Below are positions 1 through 9,399 of a DNA stretch of 64,000 bases, piece after piece. The first letter of the stretch is position 1, and every line of letters starts with the position of its first letter. The translations under genes and the position numbers were made by a program. The stretch is from positions 124,001 to 188,000 of the forward strand of contig NZ_PYOM01000004.1 in assembly GCF_003026365.1 (NCBI RefSeq), written 5' to 3'. A model generated the notes under the pieces. That model did not search any database and was not told where the DNA came from. It saw only the letters and a list, made by a program, of their open reading frames with translations. Source of the stretch: Photobacterium angustum. GTDB lineage: Bacteria; Pseudomonadota; Gammaproteobacteria; Enterobacterales; Vibrionaceae.

Positions 1-287
1 TCTTATCACTGTTTAAAGGCGATACTTCGCAGCTTACAGAGCAGTTTGATTTATCACTGAAAACCTTAAAAGACAGTAAAACACATGAGCAATGGCAGTT
101 AGTGCTTACTCCCAAAGCACCCCCATTAAATAAAGTCTTTAGTAAAATTTCAATTGAAGGTGGCCAGTTCATTAATAAGCTAGAGCTAGATGAAATTCGA
201 GGTGATAAAACTCTCATCACCTTTAGCCAACAAACCACCACCCCAACGACTCTGACATCAGAAGAAAAACGTGTTTTCCAATTCTAA
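1..287 (+). CDS. LolA-like outer-membrane lipoprotein carrier, C-terminal part (partial)
   Basis: Only the 3' end is present; the reading frame is open from base 3 to the stop at 285-287 with no start in the window. About 94 residues remain, with alternating hydrophobic/polar strands typical of the LolA/LolB half-barrel (for example FSKISIEGGQFINKLEL). APE clusters normally carry a LolA-like gene just before the MMPL exporter, and that is the position here: the stop overlaps the exporter start by 17 bp. Known for the family: periplasmic chaperones that carry lipophilic cargo to the outer membrane. Inferred role: moving aryl polyene lipid. The fragment alone is weak evidence; context carries the call. 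Confidence 0.6.
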   Translation, partial: LSLFKGDTSQLTEQFDLSLKTLKDSKTHEQWQLVLTPKAPPLNKVFSKISIEGGQFINKLELDEIRGDKTLITFSQQTTTPTTLTSEEKRVFQF

Positions 288-2634
288 GTTAGCCAGCTTA
301 TGGCTCGCGATTATGTTGATCTTGGTAGCTGCACTTGGCTACCAACTCACTGCGCGTAAACAGCTTCCTATCGAAACAAACATCTTGGCACTGCTACCTG
401 AAAATCGCCAAGATCCTATTGCTCAACAAGCGTTTGATCATATCGCCACCAGCATGAGCGACAAAGTTGTCTTTGTTGTCGGCAGTAAAAACAGCGATAC
501 CATGCTTAAAGCTGCCAACGATTTTAGCCAAGCATTACCTTCGCTAAAACTCTTTAGTCATATCGACGCCAAAGTCAGTCAAGATCAGCAACAAGCATGG
601 GCCAAACTTTATTATCCCAAACGCTTTCAATTACTCACGCCTGAGCAACAAACGCGACTGCGAGAACACCCCGAACAACAAACACAAAACGTATTAAACG
701 CCATGTATAATCCGTTTTCTGGCATTACAGGCACTGAGCTTACTAACGACCCATTCTTATTATTTCGTGAATACCTTACCGACCTCACTGCCAAAGCGGG
801 AAAATTCAGTCTCAAACAAGGCTTTCTCACCACTGAATATCAAGGTAAGCATTACGCGTTAATTACTGCAAACCTTGCAGGCTCAGCCTATAACATAGGG
901 TTACAAGATAAACTTCCCGCTTTACACGCCTTAGAACAGCAAATAGAAAGTAAGTATTCACTTCCTGAATCTGCATTAGATATTCAGCAAACTGGCGTGA
1001 TTTTCTATGCTGCCCACGGGACAAAAAGCGCAGAAAATGAAATCAGTACGATTGGATTAGGCTCGCTACTGGGCATTATCATGTTACTGATTGCGGTATA
1101 TCGCAGTACCTTACCATTAGCCCTTGCCCTGTTATCCATCACTTGTGGTTTAGTGGCAGCCTTTGTCGCAACCGTGGCTATTTTTGGCAAAGTGCATCTG
1201 TTTAGTTTGGTGTTTGGCGCAAGTTTAATTGGGGTATCGATTGATTATGCTTTTCATTACCTGACCGACAGGTTAGCTGCAGGTAAACACTGGAACTCAC
1301 AGCAAGGCTTAAAACATATCTTTACCGCAATTACACTCGGCTTAATTACTAGCCTGATTGGTTATTTAGGTATGTTAGTCGCCCCTTTTCCGGGTTTGCA
1401 GCAGCTATCTTTATTCTCAGCCATTGGCTTAACCGCCGCCTACGCCACCGTAGTCTGCTGGTATCCAACCCTTGCCGCTAAACCTAGCCCACCTCGGTCT
1501 ATCCCCTTTGCTAGTATATTAGGTCGCTGGCTACATATATGGCAACAGCCGAGTGTTCGCTGGGTAACACCGATCCTATTAGCACTGTTAGCTCTTTATG
1601 GTTTAACTAAAGCAAGCTACAACGATGACATTCGCCAGCTACAAGCGCTTCCAGCTTCATTACAACAACAAGAAGCCACCATTAAGGCTATTACGGGTGT
1701 TAGCAGTAGCCAACAAATGCTGTTAGTTAAAGCGGATAGTGAACAAGCGCTGCTTAATAAAATTGCCTCGACCGATCACACCTTGGATGGATTAATTCAA
1801 CAAGGAGCATTAAAAAGCTACCAAAGCCTTGGGCAATACATCCCCACGCTTGACCAACAAAAAGCCAATTTCGCATTAGTCCAACAGCTTTATCAGGAAC
1901 AAGGCGCAACGCTTAGTCAGCGCTTAAACCTTGCGAAACCTGTAACATTTTCAGCAACCTTTGAACCGTTAACGATGACGCATTTCCTCGCTTCATCTGT
2001 CTCTTCGCCACTTCGCTTCATGTGGTTAGGTGCGCTCAAAGATCAGCACGGTGTAAGTAAATATAGTGCTGTAATTTTGCTGCACGACATCAAGCAACAG
2101 CACACCATAGAAGAGTTGGCACAACACGATAATGCGTTAACTTATCTCAATAAAGCCGATGAAATTTCATCACTCTTTGGTCAATATCGAGAACATGTAA
2201 CATGGCTGCTTATTGCGGCAACCTTTGCCATTTATCTGTTACTCGCATGGCGTTATGGCATAAAACAAGGGATAAAAATGATCGCGCCATCGTTAATTGC
2301 AGGAATGGCAGGAATTGCGATCACTAGCTTGACGGGTACCCCACTGAACTTGTTCAACCTATTAGCCTTGATATTAATCTTGGGTATCGGTATTGATTAC
2401 AGCCTATTTTTTGCTGAACTAAAACCTGAAACAGGACACCAACAAGGGATCACCACATTACTCGCGATCACCTTGTCAGCATTAACAACAGTATTATCGT
2501 TTGGTTTACTAGCACTGAGTGAAACCCAAGCCATCCACAGCTTTGGTATCACGGTGTTAACAGGTATCATTATCGCTTGGCTACTCGCCCCTCTGGTAAT
2601 GACTCGAGAAAAAGATCCACAAACACACAAATAA
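271..2634 (+). CDS. MMPL/RND-superfamily exporter of the aryl polyene cluster
   Basis: A 787-residue inner-membrane transporter. One N-terminal helix (about 8-27) is followed by a roughly 240-residue periplasmic loop, then a helix bundle (about 260-420), a second loop, and a second bundle (about 650-780). This is the two-fold MMPL layout. Conserved helix-4-type segments are visible twice, GVSIDYAFHYL and GIGIDYSLFFAEL, which carry the Asp-Tyr pair of RND-type proton relays. It overlaps the LolA-like gene upstream by 17 bp and is followed after 15 bp by a lipoprotein gene, so it is translated as part of the APE operon. Known for APE loci: such pumps move the polyene lipid from the inner membrane toward the outer membrane. 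Substrate is inferred from context. Confidence 0.85.
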   Translation: MFSNSKLASLWLAIMLILVAALGYQLTARKQLPIETNILALLPENRQDPIAQQAFDHIATSMSDKVVFVVGSKNSDTMLKAANDFSQALPSLKLFSHIDAKVSQDQQQAWAKLYYPKRFQLLTPEQQTRLREHPEQQTQNVLNAMYNPFSGITGTELTNDPFLLFREYLTDLTAKAGKFSLKQGFLTTEYQGKHYALITANLAGSAYNIGLQDKLPALHALEQQIESKYSLPESALDIQQTGVIFYAAHGTKSAENEISTIGLGSLLGIIMLLIAVYRSTLPLALALLSITCGLVAAFVATVAIFGKVHLFSLVFGASLIGVSIDYAFHYLTDRLAAGKHWNSQQGLKHIFTAITLGLITSLIGYLGMLVAPFPGLQQLSLFSAIGLTAAYATVVCWYPTLAAKPSPPRSIPFASILGRWLHIWQQPSVRWVTPILLALLALYGLTKASYNDDIRQLQALPASLQQQEATIKAITGVSSSQQMLLVKADSEQALLNKIASTDHTLDGLIQQGALKSYQSLGQYIPTLDQQKANFALVQQLYQEQGATLSQRLNLAKPVTFSATFEPLTMTHFLASSVSSPLRFMWLGALKDQHGVSKYSAVILLHDIKQQHTIEELAQHDNALTYLNKADEISSLFGQYREHVTWLLIAATFAIYLLLAWRYGIKQGIKMIAPSLIAGMAGIAITSLTGTPLNLFNLLALILILGIGIDYSLFFAELKPETGHQQGITTLLAITLSALTTVLSFGLLALSETQAIHSFGITVLTGIIIAWLLAPLVMTREKDPQTHK

Positions 2635-2649
2635 GTAAGGCAACAAGCT

Positions 2650-3255
2650 ATGAAAAACATAAGAAAACGTACAAACAGTATGCTTACTTTATTAATAGCT
2701 AGCGTGATGTTAGTGGGATGTGCAAGTAAACCAATGGTGCAACAAAACCAAGTTGAAATTGCACCTAATACGCTTGTGACCTTGCCGACGCCTGCTCAAC
2801 TGGGTTACTCATTAACGGCAAGCCAATTAATCACCGCGACATGGAATAAACAAAGCCATCAACTGCCCGTCCAATTACAAGTTGATCCTAAACGTGTCGC
2901 TTTAGCTGGTTTTTCCTCGTGGGGAACACGTATTTTAAGTTTAGATTATCAAGATCAGAAAGTTGAGACGTACGTGATGCCAGGGCTAGGAGCAACATTA
3001 CCCGATCCCAAACAAGTATTATTTAATATCATGATCACGCTGTGGCCGATCAATGCTTGGCAAGCCCCTCTGAAGCAAGTCGGTTGGCAATTAAAACAAA
3101 CACCAAGCCATCGACAATTAATTGATAGTAAAGGTGATATAATCGCGGATATTGATTATAAAAATGCCAATCCATTAAAAGGTGAAATTATCTTCACCCA
3201 TCATCAACAGCACTATACGATTGACATTAAAACACTACAATCAACGCAAAAATAA
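2650..3255 (+). CDS. DUF3261-type lipoprotein of the aryl polyene cluster
   Basis: 201 residues with a lipoprotein signal peptide: a basic start (MKNIRKR), a hydrophobic core and a lipobox LVGC giving Cys24 as the lipidated residue, followed by Ala-Ser, which permits outer-membrane sorting. The rest is soluble and beta-rich. The start is supported by an AAGG-type ribosome site about 10 bases upstream. It lies between the MMPL exporter and the first ketosynthase, the usual place of the DUF3261 lipoprotein in APE clusters. Function in the family is unproven; a role in polyene placement or attachment at the outer membrane is inferred from position. No catalytic motif is visible. Confidence 0.7.
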   Translation: MKNIRKRTNSMLTLLIASVMLVGCASKPMVQQNQVEIAPNTLVTLPTPAQLGYSLTASQLITATWNKQSHQLPVQLQVDPKRVALAGFSSWGTRILSLDYQDQKVETYVMPGLGATLPDPKQVLFNIMITLWPINAWQAPLKQVGWQLKQTPSHRQLIDSKGDIIADIDYKNANPLKGEIIFTHHQQHYTIDIKTLQSTQK

Positions 3256-3295
3256 CGAACTCTCAGCCATCATTGAATAACCGAATACGAGCACT

Positions 3296-4510
3296 ATGCA
3301 AAAGATAGCCGACAAACAGCCAATCTATATTCGAGGGTGTGGGTTTAACTCAGCGTTAGGCTGTAGTAACGACATTATCCACCAACGCTTACGTCAAGGA
3401 ATGAGTTCTGACATGCAACCAGTTCAAGGCTGGCTAAATGACGGCTCTGATACTGTCATAGGAAAAGTATCATCACCATTACCGACAATTGATGACAACC
3501 TTTTTCCACATCAGAATACGGATAATAATCGCTTAGTTTTATCTGCCTTACAGCAAATTGAACCTGATATTCATGCTGCAATTACCCAGTACGGCCATGA
3601 TCGTATTGCCGTCATTGTCGGAACAACCACATCAGGGATCAGCGATGGTGAACATGCGTTAACCACCAAAAAAAACACCCAGAATTTTCCAACTGACTAT
3701 CACTACCACCAGCAAGAGCCTTCTAATACAGGGCAATTTATCGCTGACTATTATCAATTAACCGGCCCTTGTTACACCTTATCAACCGCTTGCTCGTCTA
3801 GTGGGCGGGTATTTTTATCTGCCAAGCGTATGTTAAAAGCAGGAGTAGTGGATGCCGTTATTGTCGGTGGCGCAGATACTCTATGTCGTTTAACGCTTAA
3901 CGGTTTTCATGGTTTAGATTCACTCTCTAGCACCTTATGTAACCCCTTTAGTGATAACCGTAACGGCATAAATATTGGTGAAGGTGCCGCTTTTATGTTG
4001 CTAGCTCGCACGCCTGATGAACGCCAACCCGCTCCTCATATTGCGTTGCTCGGTATCGGTGATAGCTCTGATGCTCACCATATTTCAGCGCCACACCCAG
4101 AAGGTACTGGTGCAGAAACGGCAATGCGAAAAGCCCTTAAAGATGCCAAACTTACTCCTGAAGATATTGGTTATATCAACGCCCATGGGACAGCGACCCC
4201 GTTAAATGATGCAATGGAAGCAAAAGCGATTGCACGAGTTTTCGGCAATCAAGTCCCTGTGAGTTCAACCAAACCATTAACAGGTCACACGCTAGGTGCG
4301 GCAAGCGCAGTTGAAGCAGCCATTTGTTGGCACTTACTGCGTTATGACTTACCGCTACCAACACAAATTAATGATGGTGCTGTCGCAGACGATCTGCCAA
4401 TCCAATTAGCACCTGCAGATACGGTATTCACTAAACCTGTCATGTTAAGTAACTCATTTGCATTTGGTGGCAACAACATCAGCCTTATTTTTGGACGTAC
4501 CGATGACTAA
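3296..4510 (+). CDS. apeO: Beta-ketoacyl-ACP synthase (FabF-like ketosynthase) of APE synthesis
   Basis: 404 residues with a thiolase fold. The catalytic triad is visible: Cys166 in STACSSSG, His297 in NAHGTATPLND and His331 in LTGHTLGAAS, with the C-terminal FAFGGNN glycine loop. All three catalytic residues are intact, so it should be condensing-competent rather than a chain-length factor. The order KS-DH-KR-KS that follows (this gene to 6924) matches the end of characterised APE clusters, from which the symbol is taken. The next gene starts inside its last codons (8-bp overlap), indicating translational coupling. Reaction: decarboxylative condensation of malonyl-ACP with the growing aryl polyenoyl-ACP in the cytosol. 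Confidence 0.85.
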   Translation: MQKIADKQPIYIRGCGFNSALGCSNDIIHQRLRQGMSSDMQPVQGWLNDGSDTVIGKVSSPLPTIDDNLFPHQNTDNNRLVLSALQQIEPDIHAAITQYGHDRIAVIVGTTTSGISDGEHALTTKKNTQNFPTDYHYHQQEPSNTGQFIADYYQLTGPCYTLSTACSSSGRVFLSAKRMLKAGVVDAVIVGGADTLCRLTLNGFHGLDSLSSTLCNPFSDNRNGINIGEGAAFMLLARTPDERQPAPHIALLGIGDSSDAHHISAPHPEGTGAETAMRKALKDAKLTPEDIGYINAHGTATPLNDAMEAKAIARVFGNQVPVSSTKPLTGHTLGAASAVEAAICWHLLRYDLPLPTQINDGAVADDLPIQLAPADTVFTKPVMLSNSFAFGGNNISLIFGRTDD

Positions 4511-4979
4511 TTGCCCTCCATTACATCAACTTTTACCCCATGAAGCACCAATGATCCTTGTTGATGATCTGATTGATGTGGGTGAAAAATATATTCATTG
4601 TCGTGTCGCGATCAGTCGCCATTGCCTCTACTTTGATTCAAAAACACAGTCAATCCCCGCTTATGTTGGGATCGAATTTATGGCTCAAACTGTCGCTGGT
4701 TGGTCTGGTTTCCACGCATGGAAAAATGGTGAAGATACCCCCATTGGTTTTCTGCTCGGTTGTCGTCGCTACCACAGTGAGTGTAGTGAATTTAAAGAAC
4801 ACGATATTTTAGACATTCATGCCGAACAAATTATGGAAAATAACGGTATGGCTGTTTTTGACTGCAAGATCATTTGTCATGAGCAAATCGTAGCAAGTAG
4901 TCAACTCAATGCCTTTGTTCCCTCAAAATCACAATTAGAACAAATGCAACTAGATAACAATAATAGGAAAAACCCATGA
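4503..4979 (+). CDS. apeP: Hotdog-fold 3-hydroxyacyl-ACP dehydratase (ApeP-like)
   Basis: 158 residues when started at the ATG at 4503, which overlaps the ketosynthase stop by 8 bp. An upstream in-frame ATG at 4458 would add 15 residues that only read through the ketosynthase C-terminus, so it was rejected. The sequence has the short hotdog-dehydratase pattern: HEAPMILVDDLI near the start and the central helix GIEFMAQTVAGWSGFHAW, with PIGFLLGCRRY behind it. APE loci use a small dehydratase of this type, with a partner, to form the conjugated double bonds. It ends in an ATGA overlap with the ketoreductase. The catalytic residue assignment is not certain from sequence alone. Confidence 0.8.
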   Translation: MTNCPPLHQLLPHEAPMILVDDLIDVGEKYIHCRVAISRHCLYFDSKTQSIPAYVGIEFMAQTVAGWSGFHAWKNGEDTPIGFLLGCRRYHSECSEFKEHDILDIHAEQIMENNGMAVFDCKIICHEQIVASSQLNAFVPSKSQLEQMQLDNNNRKNP

Positions 4980-5701
4980 CTCAACACGTACTCGTAACAG
5001 GTGCCAGTAAGGGTATCGGTCGCGCAATCGCTATTCAGCTCGCTAAAGATGGTTTCATTATCGCCGTTCACTACATGAGTGATAAACCAGGCGCTGAAGC
5101 AACATTGGCATCGATTACTGACGCTGGCGGCCAAGGTCGCCTTATTCAATTTAATATCAGTGATCGTCAGCAATGCCGCGAGCAACTTGAAGCCGATATC
5201 GCCGAGCATGGTGCTTATTACGGTGTCGTCAGTAACGCGGGGATCACCCGAGATACGGCCTTCCCTGCTATGACAGAACAAGAATGGGATGGCGTGATCC
5301 ATACAAACCTTGATAGCTTCTACAACGTGTTACACCCTTGCGTAATGCCTATGGTGCAAAAGCGTAAAGGCGGCCGTATTGTGACTTTAGCATCGGTTTC
5401 AGGAATTACGGGTAACCGCGGACAAACCAATTACAGTGCGGCAAAGGCGGGGGTAATTGGCGCAACTAAGTCATTAGCGCTAGAGCTTGCTAAGCGTAAA
5501 ATTACCGTTAACTGTGTTGCGCCCGGCCTGATTGATACAGGTATGGTCGATGAGCACGTAAAAGAACACGCACTACCACAAGTGCCTCTTCGTCGTATGG
5601 GAGAGCCTGAAGAAGTAGCAGGACTGGTTAGTTACTTAATGTCTGATATTGCAGGCTATGTGACTCGCCAAGTGATTTCGGTAAACGGAGGTTTAGTATG
5701 A
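4976..5701 (+). CDS. apeQ: 3-oxoacyl-ACP reductase (FabG-like SDR) of APE synthesis
   Basis: 241 residues with the classical short-chain dehydrogenase layout: dinucleotide-binding TGASKGIGRAIA at residues 8-19, the SNAG motif around residue 87, catalytic Ser in LASVSGITG and the YSAAK (Tyr-x-x-x-Lys) pair near residues 152-156, then NCVAPGLIDTGM. This matches FabG enzymes that use NADPH to reduce 3-ketoacyl-ACP. Both ends are ATGA overlaps with the flanking dehydratase and ketosynthase genes, so the four genes are coupled. Role in polyene extension follows from the cluster; the family is certain, the exact substrate inferred. Confidence 0.88.
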   Translation: MTQHVLVTGASKGIGRAIAIQLAKDGFIIAVHYMSDKPGAEATLASITDAGGQGRLIQFNISDRQQCREQLEADIAEHGAYYGVVSNAGITRDTAFPAMTEQEWDGVIHTNLDSFYNVLHPCVMPMVQKRKGGRIVTLASVSGITGNRGQTNYSAAKAGVIGATKSLALELAKRKITVNCVAPGLIDTGMVDEHVKEHALPQVPLRRMGEPEEVAGLVSYLMSDIAGYVTRQVISVNGGLV

Positions 5702-6924
5702 GTCGTCGCGTTGTTGTCACTGGCATGTCGGGTGTTACAGCCTTTGGTAACGATTGGGAACGTATCGAACCTAAACTTCGAGCTTGTGAAAACGCCACTA
5801 TTTATATGCAAGATTATGAGCTTTATGACGGCTTAAATACCAAACTTGCAGCCCCTATTGAAGATTTTACTTTACCGAAGCATTACACCCGTAAAAAAAT
5901 CCGTTCAATGGGGCGTGTTTCTAAGCTATCGACACTGGCGACAGAAAATGCACTGAATCAAGCTGGGTTACTGGACAATGAAGTACTGACAAACGGTCAA
6001 ACGGGTATTGCTTATGGCTCCTCAACCGGCAGTACACCAGCAATCAGCGCTTTTGGTGTCATGCTCAACGAAAAAAGCACCCGCGCTATTACCGCGACAA
6101 CTTACGTTCAAATGATGCCACATACGACAGCTGTCAATGTCGGCTTATTTTTTGGATTACGTGGTCGTGTGATTCCCACGAGTAGTGCATGTACTTCAGG
6201 AAGCCAAGCGATTGGTTACGCCTATGAAGCGATTAAACATGGTTATCAAACCGTGATGGTTGCAGGTGGCGCAGAGGAGCTTTGCCCAACAGAATCTGCG
6301 GTATTTGATACCCTGTTTGCAACGAGCCTTAAAAACGATGAGCCAAAATCAACCCCACGACCTTATGATACGGATCGTGATGGCTTGGTAATTGGTGAAG
6401 GCGCTGGCACATTAGTGTTAGAAGAATATGAGCATGCCATCACACGTGGCGCTAAAATCTATGCCGAAGTTGTAGGGTTTGCGAGTAACTGTGATGCCGC
6501 CCATGTAACACAGCCACAAAAAGAAACCATGCAGCTTTGTATGGAAATGGCACTGCAACAGGCAAATTTATCGCCAACTGAAATTAGTTACATTTCAGCA
6601 CATGGTACTGCAACCGAAAAAGGTGATATAGCAGAAAGCCAAGCCACAGCAAGTATCTTTGGCAACAACACTCCAATTAGCTCTCTGAAAAGCTATTTAG
6701 GCCATACCCTTGGTGCCTGTGGTGCGATTGAAGCATGGCTCAGTTTAGAAATGATGCATGACGGCTGGTTCAGCCCAACGCTTAACCTTGAGAACGTCGA
6801 TCCTGAATGCGGTGATTTAGACTACATTCGCGGCGAAGGTCGCAACCTTGATTGCCAGTATATTATGAGCAATAATTTTGCGTTTGGTGGTATTAATACT
6901 TCAATTATATTTAAACGACTCTAA
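5698..6924 (+). CDS. apeR: Beta-ketoacyl-ACP synthase, second ketosynthase of APE synthesis
   Basis: 408 residues. The active site is intact: Cys165 in SSACTSGSQAIG, His302 in SAHGTATEKGD and His336 in YLGHTLGACG, with C-terminal NNFAFGGINTS. It is more FabB/FabF-II-like than the first ketosynthase of this operon and sits last in the cluster, as the second ketosynthase does in characterised APE loci. It starts in an ATGA overlap with the ketoreductase stop. A strong bidirectional hairpin follows 19 bp after the stop, marking the end of the operon. Which chain-length step it performs cannot be told from the sequence. Confidence 0.83.
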   Translation: MSRRVVVTGMSGVTAFGNDWERIEPKLRACENATIYMQDYELYDGLNTKLAAPIEDFTLPKHYTRKKIRSMGRVSKLSTLATENALNQAGLLDNEVLTNGQTGIAYGSSTGSTPAISAFGVMLNEKSTRAITATTYVQMMPHTTAVNVGLFFGLRGRVIPTSSACTSGSQAIGYAYEAIKHGYQTVMVAGGAEELCPTESAVFDTLFATSLKNDEPKSTPRPYDTDRDGLVIGEGAGTLVLEEYEHAITRGAKIYAEVVGFASNCDAAHVTQPQKETMQLCMEMALQQANLSPTEISYISAHGTATEKGDIAESQATASIFGNNTPISSLKSYLGHTLGACGAIEAWLSLEMMHDGWFSPTLNLENVDPECGDLDYIRGEGRNLDCQYIMSNNFAFGGINTSIIFKRL

Positions 6925-6943
6925 AATAATCAAGATATTAAAC

Positions 6944-6975
6944 GGCGGTAAGTTAATTAAACTTACCGCCTTTGT
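6944..6975. terminator. Bidirectional intrinsic terminator between the APE operon and the phosphoesterase gene
   Basis: Perfect 10-bp stem GGCGGTAAGT (6944-6953) / ACTTACCGCC (6961-6970) with a 7-nt loop, followed by TTTGT on the + strand and by GTTTAATAT on the - strand. It lies between two convergent genes and can serve both. Confidence 0.85.
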
Positions 6976-6976
6976 A

Positions 6977-8815
6977 TTAACGTTCTACTATGGCAAAAAA
7001 TCCATTCTGGGAAACATTTTCAGAAATAAAACATCCATCTTGGTAGCTGGTATTTAATGACTCCCATTGCTCTGATTCCTCATCATAACAAGCTATAGTA
7101 ACCCCATCAGAAATGCTTGATGGTAATTTAGTTTTAAATGTTAGAGTAAAACTATCAGTTTTTGGTTTTGGCTCGATATACCAAGGCATATCATTAACGA
7201 CATTACCAAACTCATCAAAATCGACCCCTGTTTGCTCTTGCATACCATCAATAAAAAGAACATCTGACAGTACTTTTTCTTGCCTACTTTTCAGCCATAC
7301 AAAGCTTACTTGTTCTGCAAAATCAACATCTAGGCACTCCTCGTTAGCTCCCTCTGTTGGTCGTAATCCATTAAAAGTTATGTTTTGACCAGAGGTTATA
7401 GAAGCAACTGTCGATTTACTCCCAGAGAAATTAGCACTCGGTATATTTGTTTCATAGCTACCATTAGGCGGCACAACAACCGATTGATTATTTGCAAATA
7501 AATTAGTAACAGATGAAATATGCCAATTTTGGGGTTCTAAATAAAATTGCTCAGCATCAGGGTTATCTAAACTTTTCTTAAAGCCATCATCATCGCTATA
7601 TTTTCCATCAGAAGTTTGCCAATTATGATTATTTCCTATCATGGTCATATTCATTAATGAACCACGCACTTCTACCAACATCATATGATTAGTTGTTTCC
7701 GGCGCTTGCTCTTCAATTTGAGTATTATCTCTTACACCACGAGTATGCTGTAGGTATAGAGGAACTTCATACCCATCTAAAAATGTATATTCATTTTCAT
7801 AATGCTTATAAGACGAAGAACCACATATCATCTGAATAAAGTTAGGTTGTTCAAAAGCATCACTAGAGGAGCTATTAATATTGTCTAAGTAAGACACATC
7901 TCCAGATGGATAAATTAAACTTTTAGCAACATGATGATCATGTCCACATAAGTAAGTAATATTATTATTAGCAAATAATGATAGTAAACTTTCGGTAAAT
8001 CCAGGATGCTCTTCTTCAATTCTCCCTAGTTGATCCTGATCACGTAAATCTCCTTTGTGATTATGTCCAGCAAAGGGGTAATGCCCAAATACAATAATAT
8101 TATTAAATTTACCTTTGTTTTTCTCTATTGTATTTTCAATAAACTCTTTGTTTAATAACCATTCATCACCTTGATAAATATCAGTGACTTCATCATGCAA
8201 AGTAGTTAAATGAATGTCACTTTCACCTGTCCATCTATATGTAAAGAAGAAATCAAGTGCTACAAATAATGTATTTCCAAGCATGAAGCTGTATGTGCTA
8301 CAGCAATCCAAAGGATTAAAATCAGTTTGAAGGTATTCAGGACGAGTAATCACACTTTCATCAACTAATGTGCCAACATGATTATTATAAAAATGTTTCA
8401 CTTGATAATAACTTTTATCATGATTATCGGTGTAAGTATCATGATTTCCGCGAATAGGATAAAAATTAAGTTTTTTATCAAATCCATTCTCTTTTATCAT
8501 CCGCATGTAACCGTCGGCTAAATACCCAGCGGTATTACCTTTAGAGCTTCTGTAACTATCCACTTGATCTCCAAGTAAAAGGATATCTTTGATTCCTTGT
8601 TTTTCAGCTTCTTCAAGCATTCCTTTTAATATATTACAATCATTATGATTATCGCCAATTACAGCAAATCGATGACTTTTACCATCATACCCAGGGATTT
8701 CAAATGGTGATTGATAATCATTGTTATTATTATCTTTATGAGAAGAACGGCATCCAGGAAGAGTGTAAATTGATAAACCAAGAGCACTTAATCGAAGAAA
8801 ATCACGGCGTTTCAT
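6977..8815 (-). CDS. Exported calcineurin-like metallophosphoesterase lipoprotein
   Basis: 612 residues. The N-terminus MKRRDFLRLS has a twin-arginine pattern and runs into a lipobox-like LPGC (Cys22), so the protein is probably Tat-exported and lipidated. The five metallophosphoesterase blocks are present: GDNH (Asp55, His57), GDQVD (Asp83), GNHD (Asn124, His125), the GHYPF histidine (His245) and GHDHH (His292, His294). The last 200 residues are beta-rich and end in SENVSQNGFFAIVER, resembling surface-associated tail domains; that part is not recognised with certainty. The substrate is unknown. The gene stands alone; its promoter region contains a heptanucleotide repeat, and a decayed copy of its 5' end lies at 11491-11590. 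Confidence 0.8.
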   Translation of the reverse strand: MKRRDFLRLSALGLSIYTLPGCRSSHKDNNNNDYQSPFEIPGYDGKSHRFAVIGDNHNDCNILKGMLEEAEKQGIKDILLLGDQVDSYRSSKGNTAGYLADGYMRMIKENGFDKKLNFYPIRGNHDTYTDNHDKSYYQVKHFYNNHVGTLVDESVITRPEYLQTDFNPLDCCSTYSFMLGNTLFVALDFFFTYRWTGESDIHLTTLHDEVTDIYQGDEWLLNKEFIENTIEKNKGKFNNIIVFGHYPFAGHNHKGDLRDQDQLGRIEEEHPGFTESLLSLFANNNITYLCGHDHHVAKSLIYPSGDVSYLDNINSSSSDAFEQPNFIQMICGSSSYKHYENEYTFLDGYEVPLYLQHTRGVRDNTQIEEQAPETTNHMMLVEVRGSLMNMTMIGNNHNWQTSDGKYSDDDGFKKSLDNPDAEQFYLEPQNWHISSVTNLFANNQSVVVPPNGSYETNIPSANFSGSKSTVASITSGQNITFNGLRPTEGANEECLDVDFAEQVSFVWLKSRQEKVLSDVLFIDGMQEQTGVDFDEFGNVVNDMPWYIEPKPKTDSFTLTFKTKLPSSISDGVTIACYDEESEQWESLNTSYQDGCFISENVSQNGFFAIVER

Positions 8816-8891
8816 TACTATCCTATAAATAAATTATATTTTTTGTGTTAGTGGTTTATAACAATTTATAGTGACATATTTATTATATAAA

Positions 8892-8947
8892 AATAACAAA
8901 TAACAAAGAACAAAGAACAAAGAACAAAGAACAAAGAACAAAGAACA
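8892..8947. repeat. Heptanucleotide tandem repeat, eight units
   Basis: Two AATAACA units (8892-8905) followed by six perfect AAGAACA units (8906-8947). It lies 77-132 bp upstream of the start of the minus-strand phosphoesterase gene, in its likely promoter/leader region. The related sequence at about 11640-11690 lacks the expansion, so the array grew after the duplication. Seven-base perfect units are prone to slippage, which could change promoter spacing. Confidence 0.9.
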
Positions 8948-9066
8948 AACACCTATATCATTTAATAAAAATTAATATAGGTATTTTCGAAAACTTATAT
9001 TTAAAAAATAAATCATGTTAGATGGAAAATTAGTAGCAAAACCATCTCATACTTAATATTAAAATA

Positions 9067-9399
9067 GATAAAATACAAATTTATAATCAGATTTCATTGG
9101 AAGTGCTATAATTTTATATTTCTATTGATAGAAAAAAAGCTTAAATAATTTATGAAAAACGACTTGTCACATTATGTTTTCCATTATTAATAAAGACTTC
9201 TATCACAAATTGATCTAGATAAATTTCAATTTTATTTTTTAGTAATATTCTTAGGGAATTTTCGGAATAAACCAAAATTCTTTGCGTATATTTGCGTTAT
9301 ATGCGTTCGATCAAATGTAAACTCGCTGAACTCGAAATTTATAAGAAATAAAAAGCTACCAGTCGTATCCTTATGCTCCCTCTTAACCAAAATAAGATC
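9067..9399 (-). pseudogene. Decayed 3' fragment of a second scrB (GH32) gene
   Basis: This stretch aligns base by base with the 3' end of the intact scrB (about 11766-12155), including shared runs such as CCATTATTAATAAAG, TAAATTTCAATTTT and AAAAAGCTACC. Relative to scrB it has many substitutions, an internal loss of roughly 60 bp and frame breaks, so it cannot encode the enzyme. It would correspond to the last third of the beta-sandwich domain. It ends abruptly at about 9399, where IS630-type transposase coding sequence begins. Even the hairpin after scrB (arms GAGATG/CATCTC) is recognisable just downstream, at about 9015-9050. Confidence 0.8.

Noticed and set aside
4458..4502. Upstream start for the APE dehydratase
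   Set aside because: The added residues only read the ketosynthase C-terminus in another frame; the ATG at 4503 gives the usual short overlap and family length.
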